NCBI RefSeq assembly: GCF_029892045.1
Contig: NZ_CP120367.1
Span: forward strand, 496,001-560,000
Source of the DNA: Sinorhizobium numidicum
Lineage (GTDB): Bacteria > Pseudomonadota > Alphaproteobacteria > Rhizobiales > Rhizobiaceae
DNA: 64,000 nt
Reading direction: 5' to 3'
The notes beneath the pieces are model-generated. The model saw only the letters and a list, made by a program, of their open reading frames with translations. It did not search any database and had not been told where the DNA came from. Position 1 is the first letter of the stretch. Each line of letters opens with the position of its first letter. The translations under genes were made by a program, and so were the position numbers. Below, one piece after another: positions 26,691 through 35,171 of this stretch.

Positions 26691-27143
26691 TTATTTTTCG
26701 GGCATCATGGATGAATGGTGCCCGGTGATGAGCCACTTCCCGTCGATGAACTCGTAAGTGTAGGTGTACCGAGCCGGAACTTTCGTGCCATCGGCGAGTG
26801 CGAAGGTGTAGGTGCCGCTGTCGGCAGCCATGTTGCAGCCGATCCTGATCACACGGCTATCGATCGAGCCTACCGGCCTCTTCTCGAGGAAATGATTGAA
26901 GTAGTCGACCCGTTGCTCCTGTGTCAGGCGAGGCGTGTTCGAAAGGGTCGGCAGCAGGATCGCGTTCGCGGCATAATTGGCCGCCACCTTCTCGGAATCC
27001 AAGGTGGCGAGCGAAGCATTCCAGCGATCGAAAAGCTCGGCGACTCCGTCTTCGGTGATCGGCGCGCATTCGGCCGTGGCCGCGGCAGCTTGCTGGAACG
27101 AGAGGGTGGACAGGACTACGGCAGTGGCGAGGATAAGACGCAT
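26691..27143 (-). CDS. Exported SgcJ/EcaC-like (SnoaL/DUF4440) protein
   Basis: A 150-residue protein with a signal peptide ending AAAATA and a SnoaL/CaMKII-association-type fold: LFDRWNASLATLDSEKVAANY, AILLPTLSNTPR, then RYTYTYEFIDGKWLITGHHSS, the classic last strands. Family members are small ligand-binding or polyketide-cyclase-like proteins; no catalytic assignment is possible. Two cysteines (C26 and C103) could form a disulfide after export. Divergent from the histidine kinase gene across 142 bases, so it may belong to that regulon. Confidence 0.85.
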   Translation of the reverse strand: MRLILATAVVLSTLSFQQAAAATAECAPITEDGVAELFDRWNASLATLDSEKVAANYAANAILLPTLSNTPRLTQEQRVDYFNHFLEKRPVGSIDSRVIRIGCNMAADSGTYTFALADGTKVPARYTYTYEFIDGKWLITGHHSSMMPEK

Positions 27144-27285
27144 GATTAATCTCCGGTTCTGCTTGGGGTCGACTGAGCGACCGTACAGATGCTATCTGGG
27201 AGGCCGGGTGCGTCGATCACATTTGCCGGGCGGCATAGGCCTGGTATGCCAAGCGGCATAGGACGATTGCTTTGATCAAACGGCG

Positions 27286-28419
27286 ATGAGCCAGCTCCAA
27301 GGACATATGCGAGACTCCGCCGAATCCTCGACCGTCCATGAACTCCGCCGGCTCTACCGCGATGCAGAGAGCCAGGCAGCACGGCTACGCTTCATCGTGG
27401 ACGTGCACGGCCTCCTCGATGGTTCGCCTTTCACAAAGGCGGCCCAGAGCGTGCTTTCACGTATTGCCGCCTTTGCCGGCGCCCAAAACGTCGCTTTGAG
27501 CGTCAAGGCGTCACATGGGCAGGCTCCATTGGAAGCGGTTCTTGGATTGAGTCACGGAGACGATGCCTGGGACGTTCTTATCCCGGTCGCGGACGGAGGC
27601 GTGATGGCGCGCCTGGCGCTCCGCCTGCTTCCTGGTCGGCAGATGCTCGCCGCAGAAGATCGCGAAGCGTTGGACGTGATCATCCGCCGTATTGCAACGA
27701 CGATCGGCGTCGAGCGCCAGGCGACGGAAAGGGAACGCCTGCTTGATGAAGTCGCCGCGCAGCGTACGGAACTGGCCGCTCTGGTGCGCCGCCTCATCGA
27801 AGTCCAGGAACAGGAAAGACGCCGAGTTGCCCACGACCTGCATGACGGCTCAGCCCAGACGGTAGCCGCCCTTGGCCATCGGCTGGAGACCGTGATTGCG
27901 GGGCTCGCGGAGACGGACGTGCTCAGGCAGGAGCTGCAGGGACTGGTGGCGATGGCACGCCGGTCGGTAGCGGAGATCCGTGCCGCCATCGCCGGTCTCC
28001 GGCCGCCCGAGTTGGATGGCCTCGGCCTTCCCGCGGCGCTGCGGGCGCGCTTCGATGACCTCGAAGACCTCAGCGTTGCCGCTGATCTGGCTCCCGCCGC
28101 GGAAGACTGGCCGCCGGCGATTTGCCTCGTGCTTTACCGTGTCGCGCAGGAGGCTCTTGCGAATGTCGTGAAGCATGCCGGCGCGAGCCGCGTGACCGTG
28201 CGCGTCTTCGAAGAGGAGGACATTGCTCATCTCCACGTCTGCGATGACGGCAAGGGCATCGCTCCAACCGGGCCCGGCGCAGCGGGCGAACGCTTGGGCA
28301 TCGCCGGGATGCGGGAGAGGCTTGCACTCCTCGGAGGAGAGTTCCACTTAGGGCGCACGAAACCGCGCGGGACAATTGTCCGCGCCTCCGTTCCGCTGCG
28401 TGCTCGGCCGGGTTCCTGA
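27286..28419 (+). CDS. NarL-type sensor histidine kinase (soluble)
   Basis: A 377-residue cytoplasmic kinase without membrane spans. A GAF-like input region (about 40-150) precedes a coiled-coil linker and the HisKA_3 domain with phospho-acceptor in RRRVAHDLHDGSAQT (His183). The HATPase domain has AQEALANVVKHAGASRV (N box), CDDGKGIAP and RLGIAGMRERLALLGG. It overlaps the response-regulator gene by one base (TGATG), so they are partners. TTTGATCAAA, a ten-base palindrome at 27271-27280, lies just before the ATG. Confidence 0.92.
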   Translation: MSQLQGHMRDSAESSTVHELRRLYRDAESQAARLRFIVDVHGLLDGSPFTKAAQSVLSRIAAFAGAQNVALSVKASHGQAPLEAVLGLSHGDDAWDVLIPVADGGVMARLALRLLPGRQMLAAEDREALDVIIRRIATTIGVERQATERERLLDEVAAQRTELAALVRRLIEVQEQERRRVAHDLHDGSAQTVAALGHRLETVIAGLAETDVLRQELQGLVAMARRSVAEIRAAIAGLRPPELDGLGLPAALRARFDDLEDLSVAADLAPAAEDWPPAICLVLYRVAQEALANVVKHAGASRVTVRVFEEEDIAHLHVCDDGKGIAPTGPGAAGERLGIAGMRERLALLGGEFHLGRTKPRGTIVRASVPLRARPGS

Positions 28420-29072
28420 TGATTGCCTCCGTGTTGATTGCCGACGATCACGATCTTGCCCGGGCCGGCCTTGCCGCGATGATTGGCCGCGAGAAAGACT
28501 TTCGCATCGTTTCCGAGGCGTCCGATGGGGCGGCCGCGGTCGCGGCCTGCCGGGTTCACGCGCCCGATCTCGCCATCCTGGACATCCGCATGCCGGAGCT
28601 GGACGGGCTTGCGGCGACCCGCGAGATTCGGGCCAGCTTACCGACAACCCGTGTTCTGATCGTATCGATGCACGACAGCCTTGACTATCTCGAAGCGGCG
28701 ATCGAGGCGGGCGCCTCCGGTTACGTGCTCAAGGACGCCAGCCGTGAAGACATATTGGCGACGATGCGGCGGGTGCTGGACGGCGAGGCCTTTTTCAATG
28801 CCGATCTCGTGGCACGCCTGCTTCGCCGGGCATCTTCGCGCAGCATCCCTGAAAAAACCGGCATCGATCGGCTCACCGTCCGCGAACGCGAAGTGCTCGT
28901 GAAGATTGCGGAGGGCCTCACGAACAAGGAAATTGCGCGCCGCCTTGCTATCGCGCCAGGGACGGTCAAGATCCACATCGAGCGGATCATAGCCAAGCTT
29001 GGCGTAGCCGACCGAACCCAGGCGGCCGTACTTGCAGTCCGCAGTGGGCTTCTTCCGGTGAGCTCACAATGA
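28419..29072 (+). CDS. LuxR/NarL-family response regulator
   Basis: A 217-residue regulator: receiver domain (1-120) with phospho-acceptor Asp55 in LAILDIRMPELDG, conserved Lys in GYVLKDASRED, and a C-terminal LuxR helix-turn-helix with LTVREREVLVKIAEGLTNKE and KIHIERIIAKLGVADR. Partner of the kinase just upstream. It overlaps the next kinase gene by four bases (ATGA), so all three are translated from one mRNA. Confidence 0.95.
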   Translation: MIASVLIADDHDLARAGLAAMIGREKDFRIVSEASDGAAAVAACRVHAPDLAILDIRMPELDGLAATREIRASLPTTRVLIVSMHDSLDYLEAAIEAGASGYVLKDASREDILATMRRVLDGEAFFNADLVARLLRRASSRSIPEKTGIDRLTVREREVLVKIAEGLTNKEIARRLAIAPGTVKIHIERIIAKLGVADRTQAAVLAVRSGLLPVSSQ

Positions 29073-30706
29073 TCCGGAGCCACCGTTCCATTCTTCGGCG
29101 ATTCGAAGACCTGCCGCTCAAGATCAAGGGCGTGATCGTCGTCGCCGGGCCGCTCATGCTGATCATGTCGGCCCTCGCGCTCGTGTTTCTGGCGGATCGG
29201 CAAAGTACGATTGCGGACAATCAGGTGCGTCTGACGCTCGCAATCCAATCGGACATTCAGGAGATCCATGCCCACATCGCGGAGGCGGCGACCGGCGTAC
29301 GGGGCTACCTCCTTACGGGAAATAAGACATGGCTCGCGCCCTATGAGCGTGCGAAAACCGCGCTACCAACCGTCATTGCCAGGATGGGGCAGCAACTTGC
29401 CGACCCCGAACAGAAGCAGCGGCTGTCGAAGGTTCGCATCATGATCGACAAGAAGCTCGCAAGCCTTGAGCGATTGCGGGCGGTCGCGTCCGCAGACGCT
29501 TTGGCCCGGCAGGAGCTGGCGGGCCTCCTGACGGGGAGCAAGAAGGATCTGGACATCCTCCGTGCGGAGATCGACGCGATGGTCAAGCGCGAGGCCGAAC
29601 TTCTTGCGTTGCGCACAAACGATGCGGATCAGGTGCGCACTCTCTCGCGCGGCCTGCTTGTCGCCGCGGCGCTGCTGGGCTTGACCGGTTCGCTGGCAGC
29701 GGTCGCCCTGTTCTCGAAGGGAATTGTGCGGCGCGTCCATGCGCTTGAAGGCATGGCGCACCGCCTTGCACATGGTGAAAGGGTCGGGGCGCTCGATCCC
29801 GCCAAGGACGAAATCGGACATTTGGAACAGGCACTTCAGAATGCGAGCACTCTCCTCAAAAAGCGTGAGCACGAGCTGAGGCAGAGTGAACGCAATCTCA
29901 TTGCAGCACGCGAGGAGGCCTTGCGAGCGAGCCAGGCCAAGAGCGAGTTCTTGTCGCGCATGAGCCATGAACTGCGCACACCGCTCAATTCGATCCTCGG
30001 ATTCGCACAGCTTCTGGAGCTCGATGCAAAGGACGAGGTAGCACGGGACAATATCGAGCAAATCCTACGGGCCGGGCGGCATCTACTGACCCTGATCGGC
30101 GACGTGCTCGATCTGGCGCGGATCGAAGCGGGCCGGATGGACCTCACCATCGAACCGCATTTGGTACCGGAAATCCTGACCGAAGCGGCGACGCTCGCAA
30201 GGCCTCTTGCTCAAGCGCGTCAAATCAGGATCGACGTCTCGAACCCGTCTGGAGCAGATTTGACGGCCCTTGCCGATCGCCGGCGGCTACTGCAGATCTT
30301 GCTCAACCTGCTCTCCAACGCCGTCAAGTACAACCACGAAAGCGGGCATGTCGTCCTCGCTTTCCGGCCCTTGGATGAAACGCTGGTTCGAATCACCGTA
30401 CTTGATTCCGGGCCGGGCATCCCCCCCGAGCGGGCGGCCGGACTTTTTCTGGACTTCGACCGCCTGGGTGCGGAACGCTCTGTGGTGGAAGGCTCGGGGT
30501 TAGGTCTCGCGCTTTCACGCCAGCTCGCAGACGCGATGGGCGGCTCGCTTGCGCACGACAACCGGCGCGAAGGCGGCTCGGCGTTCCATCTTGATCTGCC
30601 TTTGGCGAAACGTCATCAATCCGAGGCGGATGGCCGAACTGGAGGGAAGCACGTGAGCTTGATGGTTGAGGGGCAGTGGCCGGAGGCAAACGCTGACGCG
30701 CCGTAG
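29069..30706 (+). CDS. Membrane sensor histidine kinase with CHASE3 domain
   Basis: A 545-residue hybrid-less kinase. The first span (GVIVVAGPLMLIMSALALVF, about 20-42) and second span (GLLVAAALLGLTGSLAAVAL, about 195-220) enclose a periplasmic CHASE3 domain with GVRGYLLTGNKTWLAPYE. A HAMP domain and coiled coil follow, then HisKA with SHELRTPLNSILGF (His300) and HATPase with NLLSNAVKYN, VLDSGPGIP and GSGLGLALSRQL. Coupled to the NarL-type pair by overlap. The orphan receiver 56 bases downstream is its probable target. Confidence 0.93.
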   Translation: MIRSHRSILRRFEDLPLKIKGVIVVAGPLMLIMSALALVFLADRQSTIADNQVRLTLAIQSDIQEIHAHIAEAATGVRGYLLTGNKTWLAPYERAKTALPTVIARMGQQLADPEQKQRLSKVRIMIDKKLASLERLRAVASADALARQELAGLLTGSKKDLDILRAEIDAMVKREAELLALRTNDADQVRTLSRGLLVAAALLGLTGSLAAVALFSKGIVRRVHALEGMAHRLAHGERVGALDPAKDEIGHLEQALQNASTLLKKREHELRQSERNLIAAREEALRASQAKSEFLSRMSHELRTPLNSILGFAQLLELDAKDEVARDNIEQILRAGRHLLTLIGDVLDLARIEAGRMDLTIEPHLVPEILTEAATLARPLAQARQIRIDVSNPSGADLTALADRRRLLQILLNLLSNAVKYNHESGHVVLAFRPLDETLVRITVLDSGPGIPPERAAGLFLDFDRLGAERSVVEGSGLGLALSRQLADAMGGSLAHDNRREGGSAFHLDLPLAKRHQSEADGRTGGKHVSLMVEGQWPEANADAP

Positions 30707-30761
30707 CCGTTCATGTCCATCGTTTAACGAGCATCTTGTACCAATTGTGAACCTGTGAGGG

Positions 30762-31232
30762 ATGATGCCAGAAACCTCCGATCTCATGCGCAGATCCGTA
30801 ATCCTGATCGTGGATGACGAACCCGCCAACGTCACACTGCTTGAGCGGCTCCTGAAACGGGAAGGCTTTACTGACCTCCTGATGGCCACCGACCCGCGCG
30901 AGGGCCTGCGGCTTTTCCAGGAGCATCCGGTCGACCTCGTCCTCCTCGACCTGATGATGCCCGACCTCGACGGCTATGCGCTCCTGGAGAGTTTTTCCCG
31001 GCTGGTCCCCGCCCATACTTATTTGCCGATCCTGGTGCTGACGGCAGATGTTACGCTTCCCGCCCGTCGCCGCGCACTCTCGCTCGGTGCCAAGGACTTC
31101 TTGACGAAGCCGTTCGATGCGATCGAGGTCGTGCTGAGAATTTTCAATCTGCTCGAAACGCGCATTCTGACGCTCGAGCTTGCCAAACACGGCCTGCCAC
31201 GGCCGAACAGCCCGAGGCCGATGTTCGGCTGA
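30762..31232 (+). CDS. Single-domain response regulator (CheY-like)
   Basis: A 156-residue receiver with Asp63 in LVLLDLMMPDLDGYALL and conserved Thr and Lys in VLTADVT and DFLTKPFDAIEVV. After the receiver (about 15-135) only about 20 residues follow, so there is no output domain; it probably works by protein contact or a phosphorelay. GTGAGGG precedes the tandem ATG codons. It ends the four-gene two-component cluster. Confidence 0.9.
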   Translation: MMPETSDLMRRSVILIVDDEPANVTLLERLLKREGFTDLLMATDPREGLRLFQEHPVDLVLLDLMMPDLDGYALLESFSRLVPAHTYLPILVLTADVTLPARRRALSLGAKDFLTKPFDAIEVVLRIFNLLETRILTLELAKHGLPRPNSPRPMFG

Positions 31233-31549
31233 CAAACTCGACAATGGACCTGGCGAGAGCGTCGAGGTCCGCTTCCGGGCCAACTTGAGTCATTCATTGC
31301 GCCGGATGCCAGTGACAGCAAGGGTCGACTTTTCGCGTTCACCGCCGTCGCAGAAGGGTGGTTCTTTGCCGTCCGTTTCGCCTACTGGATCAAGCAGGAA
31401 GTGCCAGGAGCTGCCATTCCCGGCGCTTCTCCAAACCTGACCTTCGCGAGTCGACCCTGAATTGACGGTGAAATTTCAGGCGAATTGGTCTGCTTGCACC
31501 GAAAGCAGACGTAAGAAGCAACGGCAATTGATGGGACGAATTTTACCTC
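31233..31549. other. Short gene-free stretch with a coding-like fragment
   Basis: No complete gene. A fragment at about 31341-31440 reads as FTAVAEGWFFAVRFAYWIKQ in one frame, which looks like coding sequence of something lost, but I cannot name it. The convergent GST gene begins its stop at 31550. Confidence 0.3.
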
Positions 31550-32233
31550 CTAAATGAAGCAATCGGTTTGCTCCGGGAGACCGTGGGCGACTTGGAGCAT
31601 GGCTTCGGGATATGCTGGGCGAGAAACCGTCGGTCGCTCCGACATTAGCGCATACCAAGACATCAGCTTCGGGCAATCTTTTGGCAGGGGCACGCCGTAA
31701 AATTGATCGGTGAACTCGATCAGCGCCATCGCCACGCAATCTGCCATTGAGAGCACATCTCCAGCGAGGAACGGCCCAACGAACTTCTCCTCCGCGATGC
31801 GGAGCTTGCTCGCATAGCGCTCCGCACCCGCCAAAGCAGCTTCGAGGCTGGGCCGGTGTCGATCGGCATTCACGGCGCTGCCTTGACGCGCCCAAAGCCC
31901 GAAGAAGGATGCCGCTTCGTCGAAAATGGCGATCCACTCGCGAGTCGCCGCCCTTGCTTCCGCCGTCGACCCGATGAGATCCGGGGTCGGATAGAGTTCT
32001 TCCAGATATTCGAGGATGGCAATCGATTGACCTATCATCGGCCCTTTTTCCGTATCCAGCACCGGGAGTGAATGCGCCGGATTCAACGCCTTGAGAAATC
32101 CTTCCGGCCAAAGTTCCGGTTGATGAGGGAACTCGACTTCGACAAGTTCGAGCCCCTTGATCGCCTTTTCGCCGAGGTAGAGTTCCACGCGACGCGGATA
32201 CGGTCCCCAGGGGAAATTATAGAGTTTCATCAC
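31550..32233 (-). CDS. Glutathione S-transferase
   Basis: A 227-residue GST. The N-terminal thioredoxin-like domain has KLYNFPWGPYPRRVELYL and SLPVLDTEKGPMIGQSIAIL with the conserved cis-Pro and Glu/Ser glutathione-binding residues (SLPVL, QS). The alpha-helical C-terminal domain includes FLAGDVLSMADCVAMALIEF, the conserved N-capping box region. Catalyses glutathione conjugation or reduction; substrate unknown. Upstream, on the same strand, are the thioredoxin-reductase-like and Rrf2 genes, so a redox-stress regulon is plausible. Confidence 0.9.
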   Translation of the reverse strand: MMKLYNFPWGPYPRRVELYLGEKAIKGLELVEVEFPHQPELWPEGFLKALNPAHSLPVLDTEKGPMIGQSIAILEYLEELYPTPDLIGSTAEARAATREWIAIFDEAASFFGLWARQGSAVNADRHRPSLEAALAGAERYASKLRIAEEKFVGPFLAGDVLSMADCVAMALIEFTDQFYGVPLPKDCPKLMSWYALMSERPTVSRPAYPEAMLQVAHGLPEQTDCFI

Positions 32234-32347
32234 ACGACTTTCCTCACCTTTCGAGTGCGGCTTCGACGCGGCCGGGGCGCTTCACCGATGCTTCGCAGAC
32301 TGCCCGCGCCGCTCCGCCGCGACCTGGTCGCCTGTTCGTGGCCAGTC

Positions 32348-33232
32348 TCACGCCCACACGAGCGAACGGTGCAACTGCGCGCCTGCCCAGGCTCCATCCC
32401 CGACAGCGAGCGAAATGGAGTGGGGAACGCGCGCGGCGTCGCCGCAGGCGAAGGCGCCTGGCACGGTGGTTTCCTTGGTATCGTCCGTCTGGATCTGGAT
32501 GCCCATGGGCGTCTCGGCGAGGGCGCAGCCCAGACCTTTGGCGATGGGGGTGGCGGGCGCATTGCGCGAGGCGGTGAAAATGCCGGCAAAGGACAGTCGC
32601 CGTCCGCCCGCCAGGATGACGTCTGCATGGTCGTCGAGCCGAGCGATCGGGGTCTCCTCGATTGTCACGCCCCGCGCCGCCAGATCATCGCGCATGGGGG
32701 CGTCCAACGTCACCGCATCATTGATGAAGAAGGTGACTTCGCCCCATTCGGGAAGCAGTTGCGCCTGATGCAGAGACATCGGCCCGGTCGCGATCACGCC
32801 GATACGGCCCTGTTTCAGCTCGTAACCATGGCAATAGGGGCAAAGGAACACGCTCACGCCCCAGCGTTCCGCCAGCCCTTCGATCGCCGGTAGCGTGTCC
32901 GACACGCCAGCCGCGAACAGCAGGCGGCGTCCCTGATGGCGCGCGACGTCATCGGTCGCGACGATGAAGCTGTCCTTTTCCCCTGACGCCGCCTCGGCCA
33001 CGCCCTCCACCCACGTCAGCGTTGGATACGCCCCAAGCTGCTGCCGCGCCGATTGCACGATCTCTGCGGGATCAACGCCATCCTGACCGAGAAATCCGTG
33101 TGAATGGCTGGCGAAGCGATTGCGCCTCAGCCCCGCGTCGATCACCAGAACGCTGCGATGGGCGCGCAGGAGCTGGAGGGCGGCAGCCATACCGGCATAG
33201 CTGCCGCCGATGACGATGACATCATATTGCAT
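32348..33232 (-). CDS. Thioredoxin-reductase-like FAD oxidoreductase
   Basis: A 294-residue pyridine-nucleotide-disulfide oxidoreductase. FAD-binding VIVIGGSYAGMAAALQLL lies at the N-terminus; the CPYC pair is Cys131 and Cys134 in FLCPYCHGYE; GAFACGDAARVPHSISLAVG at the C-terminus binds FAD. The NADP-binding motif (RIGVIATGPMSLHQA) has GxxxxGPxS rather than the canonical GxGxxA, as in ferredoxin-type relatives. The stop codon is four bases beyond the start of an Rrf2 repressor gene's end, so they form an operon. Confidence 0.9.
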   Translation of the reverse strand: MQYDVIVIGGSYAGMAAALQLLRAHRSVLVIDAGLRRNRFASHSHGFLGQDGVDPAEIVQSARQQLGAYPTLTWVEGVAEAASGEKDSFIVATDDVARHQGRRLLFAAGVSDTLPAIEGLAERWGVSVFLCPYCHGYELKQGRIGVIATGPMSLHQAQLLPEWGEVTFFINDAVTLDAPMRDDLAARGVTIEETPIARLDDHADVILAGGRRLSFAGIFTASRNAPATPIAKGLGCALAETPMGIQIQTDDTKETTVPGAFACGDAARVPHSISLAVGDGAWAGAQLHRSLVWA

Positions 33233-33235
33233 CTT

Positions 33236-33679
33236 CTATTCCTTTCGGGCGCGGTGTTCTGCATGCCGGCGGCTGAAGTCGGCAGACAAATCGGCCAGAG
33301 TGACGTGATCGAAGTGCTTGAGCAGCAGCGCCTCGGCTTCCGCAAATGCCTCGTCGAGCGCCGCGTTCACTGATTGCTCCACAAGGCAGTCCGGCGTTTC
33401 GTTGCGGTTGCCGATGGCAAAGATCGCGGGTTCGCCGAGCGCCTCGTGCAAATGGCGCAGGGTGACTGTTTCGAGGTCCGCGGTAATCCGCCAGCCACCA
33501 TCATGGCCGCGTTCAGATGCCACAAGGCCCGCCTTTCGCAAAAGGCCCATCGTTCGGCGCACGACCACAGGATGGGTTCCCATGCATTGGGCCAGCGCTT
33601 CGGAGGTCATTGCTTCGTCATGTTCGGCCATATGCAGCAGGGCATGGAGGACGGAAGAAAGTCGGCTATCGCGCTTCAT
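33236..33679 (-). CDS. Rrf2-family redox-responsive regulator
   Basis: A 147-residue Rrf2 protein: winged helix at 1-60 (RLSSVLHALLHMAEHDEAMT, VVVRRTMGLLRKAGLV) and dimer helix at the end. Only two cysteines are present (Cys32 and Cys98), not the three usually needed for an iron-sulfur cluster, so a thiol switch as in the non-Fe-S Rrf2 members is more likely. Three bases separate it from the oxidoreductase it probably controls. Confidence 0.88.
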   Translation of the reverse strand: MKRDSRLSSVLHALLHMAEHDEAMTSEALAQCMGTHPVVVRRTMGLLRKAGLVASERGHDGGWRITADLETVTLRHLHEALGEPAIFAIGNRNETPDCLVEQSVNAALDEAFAEAEALLLKHFDHVTLADLSADFSRRHAEHRARKE

Positions 33680-34270
33680 GTAACTTCAATTATTACGATA
33701 TTGGCGAAATTGCAAGTGTGCATTCCCATGGCGCGTCCCGAGGGCGCCAAAAATTCGCATCGTCTGGAAGCGCATGAAGTAACGTCGGAACGTCGAGGGA
33801 TGCACCTTTCCAAATTGGATCGGCGGCGTGTGCACCCCGCAATGTCCTCTCAATGGCCGGTGATGGTACAGAATAATGCAGACTCGCGTGCAGGGAATCC
33901 CAACGTCAGCAATGCAGCGCGACCTTGCCGTTGCGGTAGGCGATACTGACGACCGAGTTTGGCCCGATCGCGACGTAGAACGCTCCATTGCGGTACAGCC
34001 TACGCGCCGGCCGCTCGGACGCGCCAGGAGCCGCCCTTCTCAGAGCGATCTGTGAATGTCGCGATTGGGGCCGTTAGCCGGCGGACTGGTTTCGGGGAGC
34101 AGGCGCTGAAAGCTGACATTCGTTCATCCGCGGCTCGAAGGTCCGCTTGCCCCTCAGCAGACGATTTTTGCTGCGGCCGCCGCGGTGTATGACCTCGACT
34201 GACCGGTCTACGGCAGGGAAAGTTCGGGACGCTTGCGCTTCCTGCGCGAGCAAGATAGACACTGAACTAT
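33680..34270. other. Gene-free stretch with a decayed coding fragment
   Basis: No intact gene. On the minus strand about 33914-34010 a fragment reads RRLYRNGAFYVAIGPNS then VVSIAYRNGKVALHC before a stop; it looks like the C-terminus of a short protein whose start is lost. The region also holds the promoters for the Rrf2 gene and the ArsR-type gene at 34271. Confidence 0.35.
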
Positions 34271-34627
34271 ATGGTTCAGTATGTAAGCCGTCCCCTCGAT
34301 CTCTCGTTCGCGGCGCTGTCCGATGCGACCCGCCGCGGGATCATCGATCAGCTGGGGCGAGGGGACGCGTCGATCACCAGTCTCGCGGATAAGTTCCAGA
34401 TGACGCTGACCGGCATGAAGAAGCACGTCCAGGTTCTCGAGCGGGCGGGGCTCGTCGTCACGCAGAAGGTCGGACGGGTGAGAACCTGCAAGCTTGGGAA
34501 ACGCGGCCTCAAGGCGGAGGCCGAGTGGATCGAGGCGCATCGCAAGCTCTTCGAGGCCCGCTTCGAAGCATTGGACGAAATCATCAGCGAAATGAAACAG
34601 GAGGGAAGCGATGAATCAGCAAGTTAA
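34271..34627 (+). CDS. ArsR-family winged-helix regulator
   Basis: A 118-residue regulator beginning with PLDLSFAALSDATRRGIIDQLG, the opening of the ArsR/SmtB group commonly paired with SRPBCC genes; the recognition helix region is LTGMKKHVQVLERAGLVVTQ. No metal-binding cysteine motif is present. It overlaps the SRPBCC gene by 17 bases, a pairing widespread in proteobacteria. Probably represses its own operon in response to an unknown ligand. Confidence 0.9.
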   Translation: MVQYVSRPLDLSFAALSDATRRGIIDQLGRGDASITSLADKFQMTLTGMKKHVQVLERAGLVVTQKVGRVRTCKLGKRGLKAEAEWIEAHRKLFEARFEALDEIISEMKQEGSDESAS

Positions 34628-35105
34628 CAGTGCAGGTGGTGCGCAGAACCGCACGTCAGTCGAGCGCAAAGGGGATCGCGAACTCGTCGTAACGCGGACA
34701 TTCAATGCGCCGCCGAGCACGGTTTACAGGGCGTGGAGCCAGCCCGAGCTGTTCCAGCGCTGGTGGGTGCCGAAATCGGCATCCGGCGTTTCGCTCGTAT
34801 CATGCGATATGGACGTCCGTACCGGCGGCAAATATCGGCTGGAATTCGGCGCCGGCGGTTCGGACACCATGGCCTTCTACGGCAAGTATCTCGAGGTGGT
34901 GCCGAACGAGCGCATCGTCTGGACCAACGACGAGGGCGAAGAGGGCGCGGTCACGACCGTGACCTTCGAGGACCAAGGCGGGAAGACGCTGCTGAATCTC
35001 CACGAAATCTATCCGTCCAAGGAGGCGCTTGAGGAAGCACTACAGGGCGGGGCGGCCGCATTGCCGGAGCAGCTGGAACAGCTCGACGAATTGCTTCCAG
35101 CATAG
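34611..35105 (+). CDS. SRPBCC (AHSA1-type) ligand-binding protein
   Basis: A 164-residue protein of the START-like SRPBCC fold, AHSA1/CalC-type branch: VVTRTFNAPPSTVYRAWSQP, ERWWVPK-like LFQRWWVPK, GGKYRLEFGAG and NERIVWTNDEGEEG. The fold has a deep hydrophobic pocket for small molecules; no catalytic residues are evident. Overlapped by the upstream ArsR-type gene and therefore co-translated. Confidence 0.9.
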   Translation: MNQQVNSAGGAQNRTSVERKGDRELVVTRTFNAPPSTVYRAWSQPELFQRWWVPKSASGVSLVSCDMDVRTGGKYRLEFGAGGSDTMAFYGKYLEVVPNERIVWTNDEGEEGAVTTVTFEDQGGKTLLNLHEIYPSKEALEEALQGGAAALPEQLEQLDELLPA

Positions 35106-35171
35106 GCGAGTAGCGCGGGTCGGGAAACTCGCCTCAATCCGGGTGTGCAGGTCTCGTCGACAAGGCTGGCT

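Noticed and set aside
27271..27280. TTTGATCAAA as an FNR site before the histidine kinase
   Set aside because: It is a compact ten-base palindrome without the four-base spacer of an FNR/FixK site.
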